This document shows, in pieces, positions 28,714-37,079 of a DNA stretch of 64,000 nt. The notes beneath the pieces are model-generated. The model worked only from the letters and a program-made list of their open reading frames with translations, was not told the DNA's origin and did not search any database. A program made the position numbers and the translations under genes. This DNA is from JACDAE01 sp963744875 (GTDB lineage Bacteria; Chloroflexota; Ktedonobacteria; Ktedonobacterales; Ktedonobacteraceae): the NCBI GenBank assembly GCA_963744875.1, contig CAVUVQ010000030.1, positions 28,884-92,883 on the forward strand, read 5' to 3'. The stretch's first letter is position 1. Each line of letters opens with the position of its first letter.

Positions 28714-28880
28714 CTTTTTATTACCTGTTTTACGCCCCTTTTGCACGCACGCGGAACCGATCTCTTACACACAGTCGGTTCCGTCTAGTAACCATCTTGC
28801 CATCGATGTCATCTCAGAGAACCACATCGTTGCTCCTGGCACGAGAGCCAGCATGATGAGATGTTTCTTGCGTTTTCAGA

Positions 28881-28958
28881 CTTGTTGAACAGGACCACGC
28901 TTCATCAAGCGGTTGGTCAAACCGGGACTGGGCTTCTTTTCATTTGAGAAGGCGTGAT
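28881..28958 (+). pseudogene. IS6-family transposase C-terminal scar
   Basis: Frames either side of a one-base loss near 28898 read LVEQDH and RFIKRLVKPGLGFFSFEKA, the conserved C-terminal block of IS6-family transposases. A TGA follows. Only about 27 codons remain. Confidence 0.7.
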
Positions 28959-28990
28959 GAAGGAGATTTGAAAGGCCACTTCTGTATGAA

Positions 28991-29030
28991 GGGACAGGCA
29001 TCTTACGCTGGAACGTAAGATGCCTGTCCC
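28991..29030 (-). terminator. 17-bp perfect hairpin after the small membrane gene
   Basis: GGGACAGGCATCTTACG (28991-29007) pairs exactly with 29014-29030 across a 6-nt loop. It lies six bases beyond the stop of the minus-strand gene at 29037 and probably ends that transcript. No T-run is present. Confidence 0.6.
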
Positions 29031-29036
29031 TAGAAG

Positions 29037-29522
29037 CTATGCAGAACGAACAGGCGCGGCAGGGTGGCGCAGGAAGAGGAAACGTACCATGAGCAGGTAG
29101 CCGCCTGAGGCCATGCAGAAAAGAAGAAAGAGGACTATAGGGGCAAATACCGCCGCAGCGGGGAGGTCAGGAATAAAGTTGGCGCGAATACTCGTTCCCA
29201 GGAAGAGGAGGCCGCAAGCGTAAAGAGGGAGGCCGCTCAGGTAGGCCATGCGCCTCTGGACCAGCAGTTCTTTGGACTTGAAGGAACGACGCACCATGCG
29301 GGCGGCGATGAAGGTAAAGGTGACTCCAAGAACGATGTAGAGGACGAAGAGGGAGAGCCATGCTACCAGGATAAGGCCAGGGGCGATTTGATCTAGCAGC
29401 AGCAGCAGCGAGTCAAAAGCGATGAAAATGCCCACACACAGTCCAATAAACACGATGGCGGGCAACCAGAGGCGAATAAGCAGAAGTACGTCAAAGGAGA
29501 ACTTTCCAATGGTTATGTTCAT
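29037..29522 (-). CDS. Small four-TM membrane protein next to Bce-type transporter
   Basis: 161 residues from ATG 29522 (GGAAGGA upstream), with four membrane segments near residues 15-40, 48-72, 95-117 and 122-150. A basic ARMVRRSFKSKELLVQRR stretch separates the second and third. I recognise no family. It follows bceB on the same strand after 246 bp with its own leader, so it may be cotranscribed with, or an accessory to, the peptide-resistance module. Confidence 0.65.
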   Translation of the reverse strand: MNITIGKFSFDVLLLIRLWLPAIVFIGLCVGIFIAFDSLLLLLDQIAPGLILVAWLSLFVLYIVLGVTFTFIAARMVRRSFKSKELLVQRRMAYLSGLPLYACGLLFLGTSIRANFIPDLPAAAVFAPIVLFLLFCMASGGYLLMVRFLFLRHPAAPVRSA

Positions 29523-29768
29523 CACAAAATCCTTCCTGAATGTTTTTAAGCGATATTCGGTAACTCCCCAGGTGTGAAGCGCCGCTAGCGCTGAAATGTC
29601 CGGTCCTGACTGGAAGAGAGCATGAGGAGTTACGTTATTCATCGGTTTTCAATACGTATATAGGTTTCAATGCGTTTTTTCTTCTCAAAGCCCTACTGCT
29701 TCGAGTGTGCTCTCTTCCTCAAGTAGACCTGATATGAAATCGGCTGGCTAAGGAATTCAGGGACAATC

Positions 29769-31694
29769 TCACATCATTGTTTGTTCTAATTGATGGAGGT
29801 ATTGAGTTCGTACCAGAAAGAAATAGACCATCTGGAACAGCAGGAACCCCCCAATCGTCAGGATCGTTGGAACGAAAACCTGAGCGCCCGCATGCATATT
29901 GTTCTGGACCACGATCATGGCAAACATGGTATGGGCGATCGCCATCAGGAAGGGAGCAAAAAACAGGACCACCATCTGAAGCGTCAGACTTGCTCGCATC
30001 TCGCGTGACGTGAGACCTATTTTTAGCATGGCACGATAACGGTTTGTGTTCTCAGTCAGGCTACTATAGAGCCTGAAGTAGAGGAAACTGCTTGAGGCAA
30101 TCAAGAAGATTATCGCCACAAACAAGCCTACAAACAAGGTGATATTGGGAATTTGATAGGAATTCAGGTAATCGAGTGCATGGGACGACAGCACGAAAAA
30201 GTCCTCCGGGGAAGATCCATGCGTTGTGCTCGCGTAGATCTTTTGGGTTTGATCTTGTAAGGTAAAAGCAATCGGAAGGGTCTCTCTCCATGCTGCGATA
30301 GAATAGCCAACATACACATTTTGTTGCAGGCCTGTGGAATACCGCTGGTAGTCCTGATCTGGCACGATGAGCACATTCGTCAAGAAATCTTCGTTGAGTA
30401 CCTGCTGGCTGTTACGACTCACAACATGCACCCTTTGGCCGTGCGCCAGGGTGATGGTACTCCCGCTAGGGATGGGTGGATTGTTTGGATCGGGCTGAGA
30501 CGTTGATACTTCAATGGCCTCACCTGGCTGCATAGAGAGCGACGAGGCGTGAACGACAGCCGCCCAGCGATTATAGTCGCTCAAGGACATACAGGGTACC
30601 GCAATGTTTTTCCCTGTAACCTCTAAGAGCGCATACGATGCCGCAACCCTGGTAGAGGAGAAATGCTGATCGTGCAAGGTCTTCTCCATCGTCTTTTCAA
30701 TGGGTGCGATGGCCGCAGTCTTGCCTGGTTGAAACAAGAGCGTAAAGGCGAAGGGCATCGTATGAGCATTGGTCTGCGACTTGAGCAAGGTCAGGGCAGA
30801 GGTTGCCGTAAAGGTAACACTCAAGATCATGGCGATAGCGAAGAAGAGACGCGCATTGTCTTTCATACTATATGCGAGATCGGACAGCCACAGCATGTGC
30901 GTTCCCCGCCAGTAAAAACGTCGTCTCTTCTTGAGCAGTTGGATGATAAAGACGCTCAATTGAGTATAGAGAAAGTAGGTGCCAAGAGCAACCAGGACAA
31001 TGACAAACACTGGTTGAACGCCAAGGTCACCCAGAGGAGCACGATACGAGACTGCAAGTCCATAGCCTACAACCAGACACACCGCAGCAAAGAGTGCCAG
31101 AACCAGCGATGGTTTTGGCTCTGCCTTGGGTCGACGAGTTCCTTTCAACAAACTGGTTACCGAATTGTTCCGTATGAAAAGCATCGTGGCAAGAGAGACC
31201 AGCAGGAAAAGCGTCGTAAAAGCTATGCCAGTAATCAGGAGCGCTTGCACCGGAATATAGAAGGGCAAGGCGGGCATATCCAATACAACTGATCCAAGCA
31301 ACAAAAAGAGTTTGGAACCAATCAGGCCAATGACAATACCTCCACAGAGAGCTGCCAGTCCCAGCAGCATATTTTCGAGGAAGACCATCCCCATGAATTG
31401 CCGATTGGACATCCCCAGAAGAGTGAGAATACCGAATTCCTTCGTGCGCCCTTTGAGAAACGTTCCCATCGAGTACAGAATAAAAAAGAAGGCAAAAAAG
31501 AAAATGATATATTCAGCGATCTGCATACCATTGATGACGCTTTCCTTCAGGTACCCTTGCTGTAAGTTGGGATGATTCGCCAGGGTGGCATAGAGAAAAA
31601 ACATCAGAATGGCAAAGGAGCTACTCAAAAAGTAGGCCGCGTAGGCACGCATGTTGCGCCTGACATTGTTGCTAGCGAATTGGAAGAACGTCAT
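29769..31694 (-). CDS. BceB-type ABC permease (peptide sensing/detoxification)
   Basis: 641 residues with ten expected membrane segments, FtsX-like motifs (TFLKGRTKEFGILTLLGMSNRQ near 80) and a large extracytoplasmic domain (about residues 300-500) between TM7 and TM8, as in BceB/VraG. Such permeases remove or sense cell-wall-targeting peptides and signal to their histidine kinase. ATG 31694 is preferred over ATG 31700, because AGGAGG is eight bases before the former and only two before the latter. It overlaps the ATPase gene by 23 bp. Confidence 0.9.
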   Translation of the reverse strand: MTFFQFASNNVRRNMRAYAAYFLSSSFAILMFFLYATLANHPNLQQGYLKESVINGMQIAEYIIFFFAFFFILYSMGTFLKGRTKEFGILTLLGMSNRQFMGMVFLENMLLGLAALCGGIVIGLIGSKLFLLLGSVVLDMPALPFYIPVQALLITGIAFTTLFLLVSLATMLFIRNNSVTSLLKGTRRPKAEPKPSLVLALFAAVCLVVGYGLAVSYRAPLGDLGVQPVFVIVLVALGTYFLYTQLSVFIIQLLKKRRRFYWRGTHMLWLSDLAYSMKDNARLFFAIAMILSVTFTATSALTLLKSQTNAHTMPFAFTLLFQPGKTAAIAPIEKTMEKTLHDQHFSSTRVAASYALLEVTGKNIAVPCMSLSDYNRWAAVVHASSLSMQPGEAIEVSTSQPDPNNPPIPSGSTITLAHGQRVHVVSRNSQQVLNEDFLTNVLIVPDQDYQRYSTGLQQNVYVGYSIAAWRETLPIAFTLQDQTQKIYASTTHGSSPEDFFVLSSHALDYLNSYQIPNITLFVGLFVAIIFLIASSSFLYFRLYSSLTENTNRYRAMLKIGLTSREMRASLTLQMVVLFFAPFLMAIAHTMFAMIVVQNNMHAGAQVFVPTILTIGGFLLFQMVYFFLVRTQYLHQLEQTMM

Positions 31695-32433
31695 TGACAT
31701 TTCCTCCTAACAAAGCCAGTACGTCAACGATGTGCTGATAAAACGTTTGCCGATTGCTGCCACGACGAATCTCGTTGTACAAACGACCATCTTTAATAAA
31801 GATCACACGATGGCAATAGCTTGCCGCCAGTGCATCATGGGTCACAAGCATCATCGTGGTACCCTGGACCTGATTCATCTTTTCCAGAAGTTCCATCACC
31901 GCACGAGCGGCCTTTGAGTCCAGATTGCCGGTAGGTTCATCGGCCAGCAAGAGCGAAGGGGAATGGATAAGCGCACGCGCAATAGCGGCACGCTGTGCCT
32001 GACCACCCGAGACCTCATAGGTGCGCTTCTTGAGCAGATCTTGAATGTCCAACTGCTGCGTGATCGTTTGTAGACGCTGCTCCATTTCTTTCACACTGCA
32101 CTTATCCAGCGTTAACGGGAGCACGATATTTTCGCCAATGGTCAAGGTATCGAGCAGGTTGTAATCCTGAAAGACGAAGCCTAGTTCGCGGCGTCTGAAC
32201 TGAGCCAACGTATTTTTTGAGAGGGTAGAAGGATCAAAGGTATTGATAAGCACCTGGCCGGATGTGGGTGTATCGATAGTGGCAACCAGGTTCAGCAACG
32301 TTGTCTTGCCGCTTCCCGAGGGTCCCATGATCCCTACAAACTCGCGTGGGTTGAGAGAAAGATTGATATCATAGAGAGCCTGATAGGGAAGCTTGCCACC
32401 ATAGATCTTATTGAGATGAGTGAGAGTCAGCAT
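31672..32433 (-). CDS. BceA-type ABC ATPase
   Basis: A 253-residue LolD/BceA-like ATPase. Walker A GPSGSGKTT near 40, Q-loop FVFQDYNLLDTLT near 87, signature VSGGQAQRAAIARAL near 143, Walker B LLLADEPTGNLD near 163, and switch His in VTHD near 199. It is transcribed from a promoter between it and the histidine kinase gene that carries the shared operator. Confidence 0.93.
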   Translation of the reverse strand: MLTLTHLNKIYGGKLPYQALYDINLSLNPREFVGIMGPSGSGKTTLLNLVATIDTPTSGQVLINTFDPSTLSKNTLAQFRRRELGFVFQDYNLLDTLTIGENIVLPLTLDKCSVKEMEQRLQTITQQLDIQDLLKKRTYEVSGGQAQRAAIARALIHSPSLLLADEPTGNLDSKAARAVMELLEKMNQVQGTTMMLVTHDALAASYCHRVIFIKDGRLYNEIRRGSNRQTFYQHIVDVLALLGGNVNDVLPIR

Positions 32434-32472
32434 TGTTTGACTGTATTCCTTTCAAAATGTTTTCCTGCTGAA

Positions 32473-32541
32473 AGAATAACAGAGCACCAGGCCTGGTCCA
32501 ATCGATTTTGCTTACAGGAAGCTTACATCTTTGTAAGCTTC
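32473..32541 (-). promoter_or_regulatory. bceAB promoter with response-regulator-type operator
   Basis: The operator holds two direct GCTTACA repeats 11 bp apart (32510-32516, 32521-32527). The second also forms an exact 10-bp inverted repeat (32518-32527/32532-32541, GAAGCTTACA/TGTAAGCTTC). On the minus strand it is followed by ATCGAT, 22 bp, then a TATTCT minus-10 (32473-32478). The same operator, ATCGAT and 22-bp spacing recur at 35020-35084. Confidence 0.75.
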
Positions 32542-32553
32542 TGCCATCATGGC

Positions 32554-33543
32554 TCATAATTGTGTGCGAGAGAAGAACGTAAGATGGAAGGTTGTCCCGG
32601 TATTTACCTCAGATTCAACCGTGATAGAATGCTCTAGCTGTTTACAGGCTTCATGAACAAGGTAGAGACCCATGCCCGTTGATTGGCGATGGGTCCGTCC
32701 ATTTTCGCCAGTGAAGTACGGCTCGAAGATGCGTGGGAGATCAGCCGCAGGAATACCTATCCCCTGATCAGCTACCGTGAGCGTAGCACGATCCCCTTGC
32801 ACATGTGCAATCAGGCGCACCTTTTTGCCAGTGCCAGAAGAGTATTTAATGGCATTGATCACGAGTTGATCGATGATGAATGCCAGCCATTTCAGGTCGG
32901 AAAGAACCAGAAGAGTGGGGTTGATCTGTACCTCAGGATAAACGGCATTGCGCAGAAAGAATTGTTTGTTTTTGCGAATGACCTCGTTCGTAATTTTGTT
33001 GAGTGCGACCGGTTCGACATGAAAATCGTTTGCAAAGGTGTCCAGGCGTGCAGTATAGAGCGTCATTTCCAAACCCTGCTGAAGCCGATCTGTCTCTTCG
33101 CGAATACTCATGAAACGCGGATCATCCTCATCTTGCGTAATGAGCGAGATCACGGACAGTGGGGTTTTCATCTGATGAACCCAGATGTTGGTAAAGGTCA
33201 TATGTCTCTCCTGGGAGCGCTGGTAATGAAAGAGACGCTCCTGGTAGAAATGGTATTGGGTATGCAGTAAGTCCGTCAATGCCTTCCCAAGAGGAGAACT
33301 GCCATAATTCACGAGTGACTCATCAAGCGACGCCAATGGAGAACTGAGCCGCCGATAGAAGATAAACTGGGTGAAGTAGCGATAGAGGAGATACCCCATG
33401 AGTGTCAGAGCACAAAGCAGGACTGCATAGAGAAGCAGATCCAGATTGTGAAATCCGGCCAGCCAGCAGATGAGGAGAATGAGGCTGAGTTGCAGCACGT
33501 TGAGAAGAAGCAAGCTTGCATGATCGCGCAAGAAAAGTTTCAT
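32554..33543 (-). CDS. BceS-type intramembrane-sensing histidine kinase
   Basis: 329 residues. Two membrane helices near residues 11-30 and 35-56 with almost no extracytoplasmic loop, typical of kinases that sense through a BceAB transporter. Phospho-acceptor His in WVHQMKTPLSVI near 124, N-box VINAIKYSSG near 230, G boxes DQGIGIPAADLPRIFEPYFTG and GMGLYLVHEACKQL. Its ATG overlaps the response-regulator stop (ATGA type), so the two are co-translated. Confidence 0.93.
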   Translation of the reverse strand: MKLFLRDHASLLLLNVLQLSLILLICWLAGFHNLDLLLYAVLLCALTLMGYLLYRYFTQFIFYRRLSSPLASLDESLVNYGSSPLGKALTDLLHTQYHFYQERLFHYQRSQERHMTFTNIWVHQMKTPLSVISLITQDEDDPRFMSIREETDRLQQGLEMTLYTARLDTFANDFHVEPVALNKITNEVIRKNKQFFLRNAVYPEVQINPTLLVLSDLKWLAFIIDQLVINAIKYSSGTGKKVRLIAHVQGDRATLTVADQGIGIPAADLPRIFEPYFTGENGRTHRQSTGMGLYLVHEACKQLEHSITVESEVNTGTTFHLTFFSRTQL

Positions 33544-34250
33544 AGAGCCTTTCTCCAGGTAGTATTCAAACGATATCCTGAACCACGGATGGTCTCCAGA
33601 GCATCCTCGACTCCCACCTCTTGTAATTTTTTGCGCATGCGTGTCACATACACATTCAAGGTATTTTCCTCGACAAAGGTGGTTTCATCCCACAGGACTT
33701 CAAGCAGACGCTCACGACTCACAACACGGTCGATATGACTGAGGAGATACTCCAGAAGTTGCGCTTCCCTTTTGCTGACGCGGGTGGTGAGTTCTGCCAG
33801 CGAAACCTGCAAGCGCTCAGGATAGAGGACTAACCCTGCGCATTCAACGATGCGCTCATCTGCATGCGAGGCGTAATCGCCGTAGGCGCGGCGCAACTGA
33901 CTACGCACTTTAGCAAGAACGATCTCGTAGGAGAATGGCTTTGTGATGTAGTCGTCCGCACCATTTTCGAGGGCCATCACCTGGTCCATCGTGCTTTCAC
34001 GCGCCGAGACAAAGAGAATGGGGCAGGTAGAAACGGTGCGTATCTGCCGACACCAGTAAAAGCCATCAAAAAAGGGCAGGTTAATATCGAGCAACACAAG
34101 ATCTGGTTGTATGCGCTTGAACTCATCAAAGACATGTGCGAAATCGGTGAGAGGAACAGCCGTATAACTATATTTTTCAAGGTGTGATTGCAACAACTGC
34201 GCAATTTTTGGATCGTCTTCGACGATAAGAATCGTGGATGGTAAAGGCAT
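33540..34250 (-). CDS. BceR-type OmpR-family response regulator
   Basis: 236 residues. Receiver domain 1-120 with acidic pocket EDD, phospho-acceptor Asp in PDLVLLDINLPFFDG near 54, a Ser in place 82 region (FVSARES) and Lys in ITKPFSYE near 103. The winged-helix output domain covers 130-232, ending in IRGSGYRL. Predicted to bind the GCTTACA operators at bceAB and at the 81-residue gene. Start ATG 34250 with AAGGAG about ten bases upstream. Confidence 0.93.
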   Translation of the reverse strand: MPLPSTILIVEDDPKIAQLLQSHLEKYSYTAVPLTDFAHVFDEFKRIQPDLVLLDINLPFFDGFYWCRQIRTVSTCPILFVSARESTMDQVMALENGADDYITKPFSYEIVLAKVRSQLRRAYGDYASHADERIVECAGLVLYPERLQVSLAELTTRVSKREAQLLEYLLSHIDRVVSRERLLEVLWDETTFVEENTLNVYVTRMRKKLQEVGVEDALETIRGSGYRLNTTWRKAL

Positions 34251-34618
34251 AGCAGGGAGACTCCTTACAGATAGTCTTCTGATCCGAGAGCCTGAGCGGA
34301 GCGCACTCCTCTCTGGCAGATGAGCGCAGCTAGACGCTTCCGATCAGCCAGTCTGAGCAAAGCTAGACGCGAATGCGTCGTTGGCTGGCTGAATAAGGAC
34401 CGTGAGAATGCGTCGTTTCTGTCAGTCTATCAAGAAGAAACGGAGTTTCGTTGGCTCTCAGGATAAGGCGTCTGCTCCTTTGGGCACATACACGCGAACA
34501 TGCCGGGCCTCTCACTAGTTTCAGTACCCTCAAGCGTGTCGAGAAAGAATGGTAGCTCCAGGTGCCTCCAGCGAGGAAAGTATACCTCTTAAACCCGAAG
34601 AGGTCAAGTGGAAATGCA
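34251..34618. other. Spacer between response regulator and 81-residue gene
   Basis: This contains the upstream region of the regulator operon and short imperfect repeats (GCTAGACGC twice; CAGCCAG/CTGGCTG inverted). No gene is supported. A 116-codon minus-strand frame here overlaps the 81-residue gene out of frame and is discounted. Confidence 0.35.
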
Positions 34619-34864
34619 TTAGGGAAGCAGGCCGTTCCCGAAGTGCCCGTGCGAGAGAACCAACTCGGTTGCCTGGATCGTGAAGGCGATCTCATAGGCG
34701 TACTCGGCATCATCTATGCTTGCGAATAGTTCTGGGGAGAGTACCTGTGTTGGGACATGCGCAATCGCCGTGCGCCTCCATGTGGTCATTGAACGTGTGA
34801 TACGCTGGAGGAGGGTCTCGTTATTGATCAAAGGGACGGTTGGCAACATATAGTATATCTGCAT
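34619..34864 (-). CDS. 81-residue protein under a Bce-type operator
   Basis: ATG 34864 follows GAAAGAGG. The protein starts MQIYYMLPTVPLINNETLLQ, has a basic centre (TRSMTTWRRTAIAH), then an acidic helix-like stretch (ASIDDAEYAYEIAFTIQATELVL) and ends HGHFGNGLLP. No Cys, signal peptide or membrane segment. Not recognised. The support is codon texture, a ribosome-binding site and, mainly, an upstream promoter identical in layout to that of bceAB. A role in peptide response is inferred from that. Confidence 0.55.
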   Translation of the reverse strand: MQIYYMLPTVPLINNETLLQRITRSMTTWRRTAIAHVPTQVLSPELFASIDDAEYAYEIAFTIQATELVLSHGHFGNGLLP

Positions 34865-35019
34865 GGGGTAGTTCCTCTTTCTTACTTAGTTCTCCGGATC
34901 TTCACAAACGTCATCATGATCACATCCGGTGGCATTGTATCTAGCAGGGACGTTTTCAAGATGCAATCAAAAAGAGATGGGTGTGTTGCGTCCTGCTCAT
35001 CAGTGTGCTCTTTGATGAG

Positions 35020-35084
35020 AGGATACCAGAAGAGAAGGGACGTTGCTATCGATTTTGCTTACACAAAGCTTACATCTTTGTAAG
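35020..35084 (-). promoter_or_regulatory. Second copy of the Bce-type operator-promoter
   Basis: Two GCTTACA direct repeats 11 bp apart (35057-35063, 35068-35074) and the TGTAAG inverted partner (35079-35084). Then ATCGAT (35048-35053), exactly 22 bp, and TATCCT (35020-35025) on the minus strand. It is oriented toward the 81-residue gene, leaving a leader of about 150 nt. Confidence 0.7.
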
Positions 35085-35475
35085 TGACGAGGATGTATTC
35101 TTCCAGAGTTGGAAGAGCGAGGTAATTTTGGAGTTTCCACGTCCTGTCTGAGATTTCCGTGCAAAGCCCTCTGCCTTTTGCATCAATTGGTCCGCCGTCT
35201 CACGAAAGCCGATAAACAGCCCTGATTTTCCCTACGCGACGCCTGCGAGAAGAAAAAGGTCGTGATAAAAAGAATGCTGAGCTGGAATGTTGTTCCCCTG
35301 CTCATTTCAGATGCGCACGTTCTCCGAATAAGCAAATTTTCTATTTGTGAACTATTTCACATACGTTAGCTTGCTTCCATGGTATCTTTTGCTCAAGCCA
35401 TAAACGCTGGAAAGCCTATGTGCCCAATGAAAAGATCTATTAAAAAACATCTATAAATCTAGGAGAAAAAACACT
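35085..35475. other. Upstream region of the secreted Lipoprotein_15-type gene
   Basis: No gene is seen. The last 150 bp are AT-rich and end in AGGAGAAAA before ATG 35476. Confidence 0.35.
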
Positions 35476-35997
35476 ATGCGTTTGAAAAACTTTGTTGCTA
35501 GTCTGGGCCTCGCCCTGCTGATCGCTGGAATCCTGGCGGCCTTCGTTTCCACCTATTCGACAGCGAGTGCTCATACACTCAAAACATCGACCACTGCCAA
35601 TGTACCACAAAAAATCTCATCTTCCGTTGTGGTATCCGTAGGCAAGGTTCCTTCCCATCAATCGGTGGGGAGCACGTTCACTATTCTGACGACCACCAAA
35701 GGTTTCACATTATATGTCCATGAGTGGAAAGGGACAAGCGGCTTTACCTGTGATGGCGCATGCGCCAAGACCTGGACACCCCTGGTCTACAAGGGAACGG
35801 GCACGCCTACCTCTACCACCAAACTGCCTGGGAAACTGAGTGTTGAGACTGATGCTCAAGGTCGCAAGGTCGTCTTCTACCAGGGCTATCCCCTCTATAC
35901 CTATGTTGGTGACAAGAAGCCTGGCGACTTCAATGCGTATGAAGCAGATAACTCGCCCTGGCAACCGGCTACCCTTAATCTCCCTACTGGCCTGTAA
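35476..35997 (+). CDS. Secreted repeat protein of the Lipoprotein_15 (COG4315) type
   Basis: 173 residues with a Sec signal peptide (about residues 1-33: RLKNFVASLGLALLIAGILA, cleavage near SAHT). It contains the paired Lipoprotein_15 motif: TTTKGFTLYVHEWKGTSGFTC...CAKTWTPL near 75-105, then DAQGRKVVFYQGYPLYTYVGDKKPGDFNAY near 127-155. There is no lipobox Cys. Members are extracytoplasmic proteins of unknown function, often made under oxidative or envelope stress. Strong AGGAGA site, and a terminator follows. Confidence 0.88.
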   Translation: MRLKNFVASLGLALLIAGILAAFVSTYSTASAHTLKTSTTANVPQKISSSVVVSVGKVPSHQSVGSTFTILTTTKGFTLYVHEWKGTSGFTCDGACAKTWTPLVYKGTGTPTSTTKLPGKLSVETDAQGRKVVFYQGYPLYTYVGDKKPGDFNAYEADNSPWQPATLNLPTGL

Positions 35998-36021
35998 ACA
36001 GCCGTTTTTAAAAATAATAAG

Positions 36022-36057
36022 CGAAGCTCCTGGCGGGATATCCCACCAGGAGCTTCG
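36022..36057 (+). terminator. Hairpin terminator after the secreted protein gene
   Basis: CGAAGCTCCTGG and CCAGGAGCTTCG arms with one internal mismatch and a short loop, 25 bp after the stop. Confidence 0.8.
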
Positions 36058-36130
36058 TTGATGGACGGCAAAGGACCTCTCTCATGCTTTGTAGGCCTAT
36101 CGGGCGAAAGTGACAGTATCTCGACCCACT

Positions 36131-36270
36131 TTTAGCTCTGGCGCAGCAGATTGAGATCGAGACGATGGAACTCAATGAAGGAACACTGTTCTTGTTACGC
36201 CGAGCCAGGTGCCTTGCTTCTGATACCTCCCTCGATCAGATTGAGATTAAGGTGGCAAAAAAGACTTTTA
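36131..36270 (+). pseudogene. NB-ARC/STAND ATPase fragment
   Basis: One frame reads LLALAQQIEIETMELNEGTL, then FLLRRARCLASDTSLDQIEI, the segment after the sensor region of NB-ARC proteins of this lineage (…LEEGTLFLLRRA…). Nothing on either side continues it. It is a scar of about 45 codons. Confidence 0.45.
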
Positions 36271-36298
36271 GATAGCCCTGTGCTCAATCTAAAAATAC

Positions 36299-36327
36299 TT
36301 GACAGCATATTTAGAGTCCTTTAGAAT
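36299..36327 (+). promoter_or_regulatory. Consensus-like promoter before the kinase remnant
   Basis: TTGACA (36299-36304), 17-bp spacer, TAGAAT (36322-36327). Confidence 0.6.
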
Positions 36328-36404
36328 AGCCTTATATTTACATGTATGTCTATAATTTCTGTAATGTAATATCAATACACTTCGTTTCATTATGAGGAGC
36401 AATC

Positions 36405-36653
36405 ATGCTCGAATTTGTGGATAAACAGTTAGGGAATATCGTACTCTGCGGTTGTTAGGTGAGGGGGGTTTGCTCAGGTCTATCTTGGAGAACATGTCTA
36501 TCTCAAAACAATAGCGGCCATCAAAGTTCTCCGCGCCAACTTGCCTAAGAATGATCTACAAACCTTTCTCAACGAAGCTCAGATCGTTGCTCATTTGCGA
36601 CATCCTCAAATTGTACGTGTTCTGGAATTTGGCGTGACCCCAGACTATACCCC
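36405..36653 (+). pseudogene. Ser/Thr protein kinase N-terminal remnant
   Basis: ATG 36405 after GAGGAG. With two single-T losses restored (near 36436 and 36470) it reads LEFVDKQLGNYRTLRLLGEG, GFAQVYLGEHVYLKTIAAIK (P-loop and catalytic Lys), then LNEAQIVAHLRHPQIVRVLEF, and breaks off at about residue 83 where a short TACCCCGTTTT direct repeat begins. This is a Hanks-type kinase cut off before the catalytic loop. The following 170 bp hold no gene. Confidence 0.75.
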
Positions 36654-36823
36654 GTTTTAAGCTTACCCCGTTTTCGTAGAGTCTCCGTTGATTAGAGTTG
36701 AGTAAAATACCTGACGTTTTTACCTAATATAGGTATAACAACATTATGACGTTATATTGATTTTGTAACACTAGAGAACATAGGGAGGACAAAAGTATTT
36801 CCTTTCGCAACTTATTTATCTGT

Positions 36824-37065
36824 TTATAGTTTTCGGGCAGCACACACTACCCTCCTTACCGCCTCATACGATACTCCATAATCACGCGCGACTTGCTTTA
36901 ACGACTCACCGTTCTCCTCAACACGACGAAGCACAGTAGGCCATTCAGAAGCCGGAATCTTCCATTGCGGATTGTCAGGACCAGGACGGCGTTGCGGAAG
37001 AGAAGGAAAATCGGATTGATCTGCGAGGTAAAATGTGGGATGCCTGTAAACGAGGATGTCAGTTC
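36824..37065 (-). pseudogene. HTH domain related to the repeat-element protein, copy 3
   Basis: It reads LPQRRPGPDNPQWKIPASEW, then PTVLRRVEENGESLK and the HTH VARDYGVSYEAVRRVV, close to the C-terminal half of the copies at 16.8-17.2 and 28.3-28.7 kb. The frame is open to 37150, but its upstream part overlays the IS6 3' end in another frame, so no true N-terminus or start is evident. No palindrome accompanies it. Confidence 0.5.
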
Positions 37066-37079
37066 TGCCAGGAAAAAAT

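Larger units (their letters stand above)
28195..28810. mobile_element. HTH/palindrome repeat element, copy 2
   Basis: It shares the left end (TTGGATGGTTGGAGAAGAGAAG), the HTH gene, the palindrome and the second inverted repeat with copy 1 (16375-17491). The ~340 bp between left end and HTH gene in copy 1 are absent here, and so is the inverted right end; an IS6 remnant follows instead. Confidence 0.55.

Noticed and set aside
30663..31292. 209-codon frame antisense to bceB
   Set aside because: bceB is a well-supported gene, and the mirror frame lacks any family signature.
34363..34713. 116-codon minus-strand frame
   Set aside because: It overlaps the better-supported 81-residue gene out of frame and is rich in Arg and Ser without motifs.
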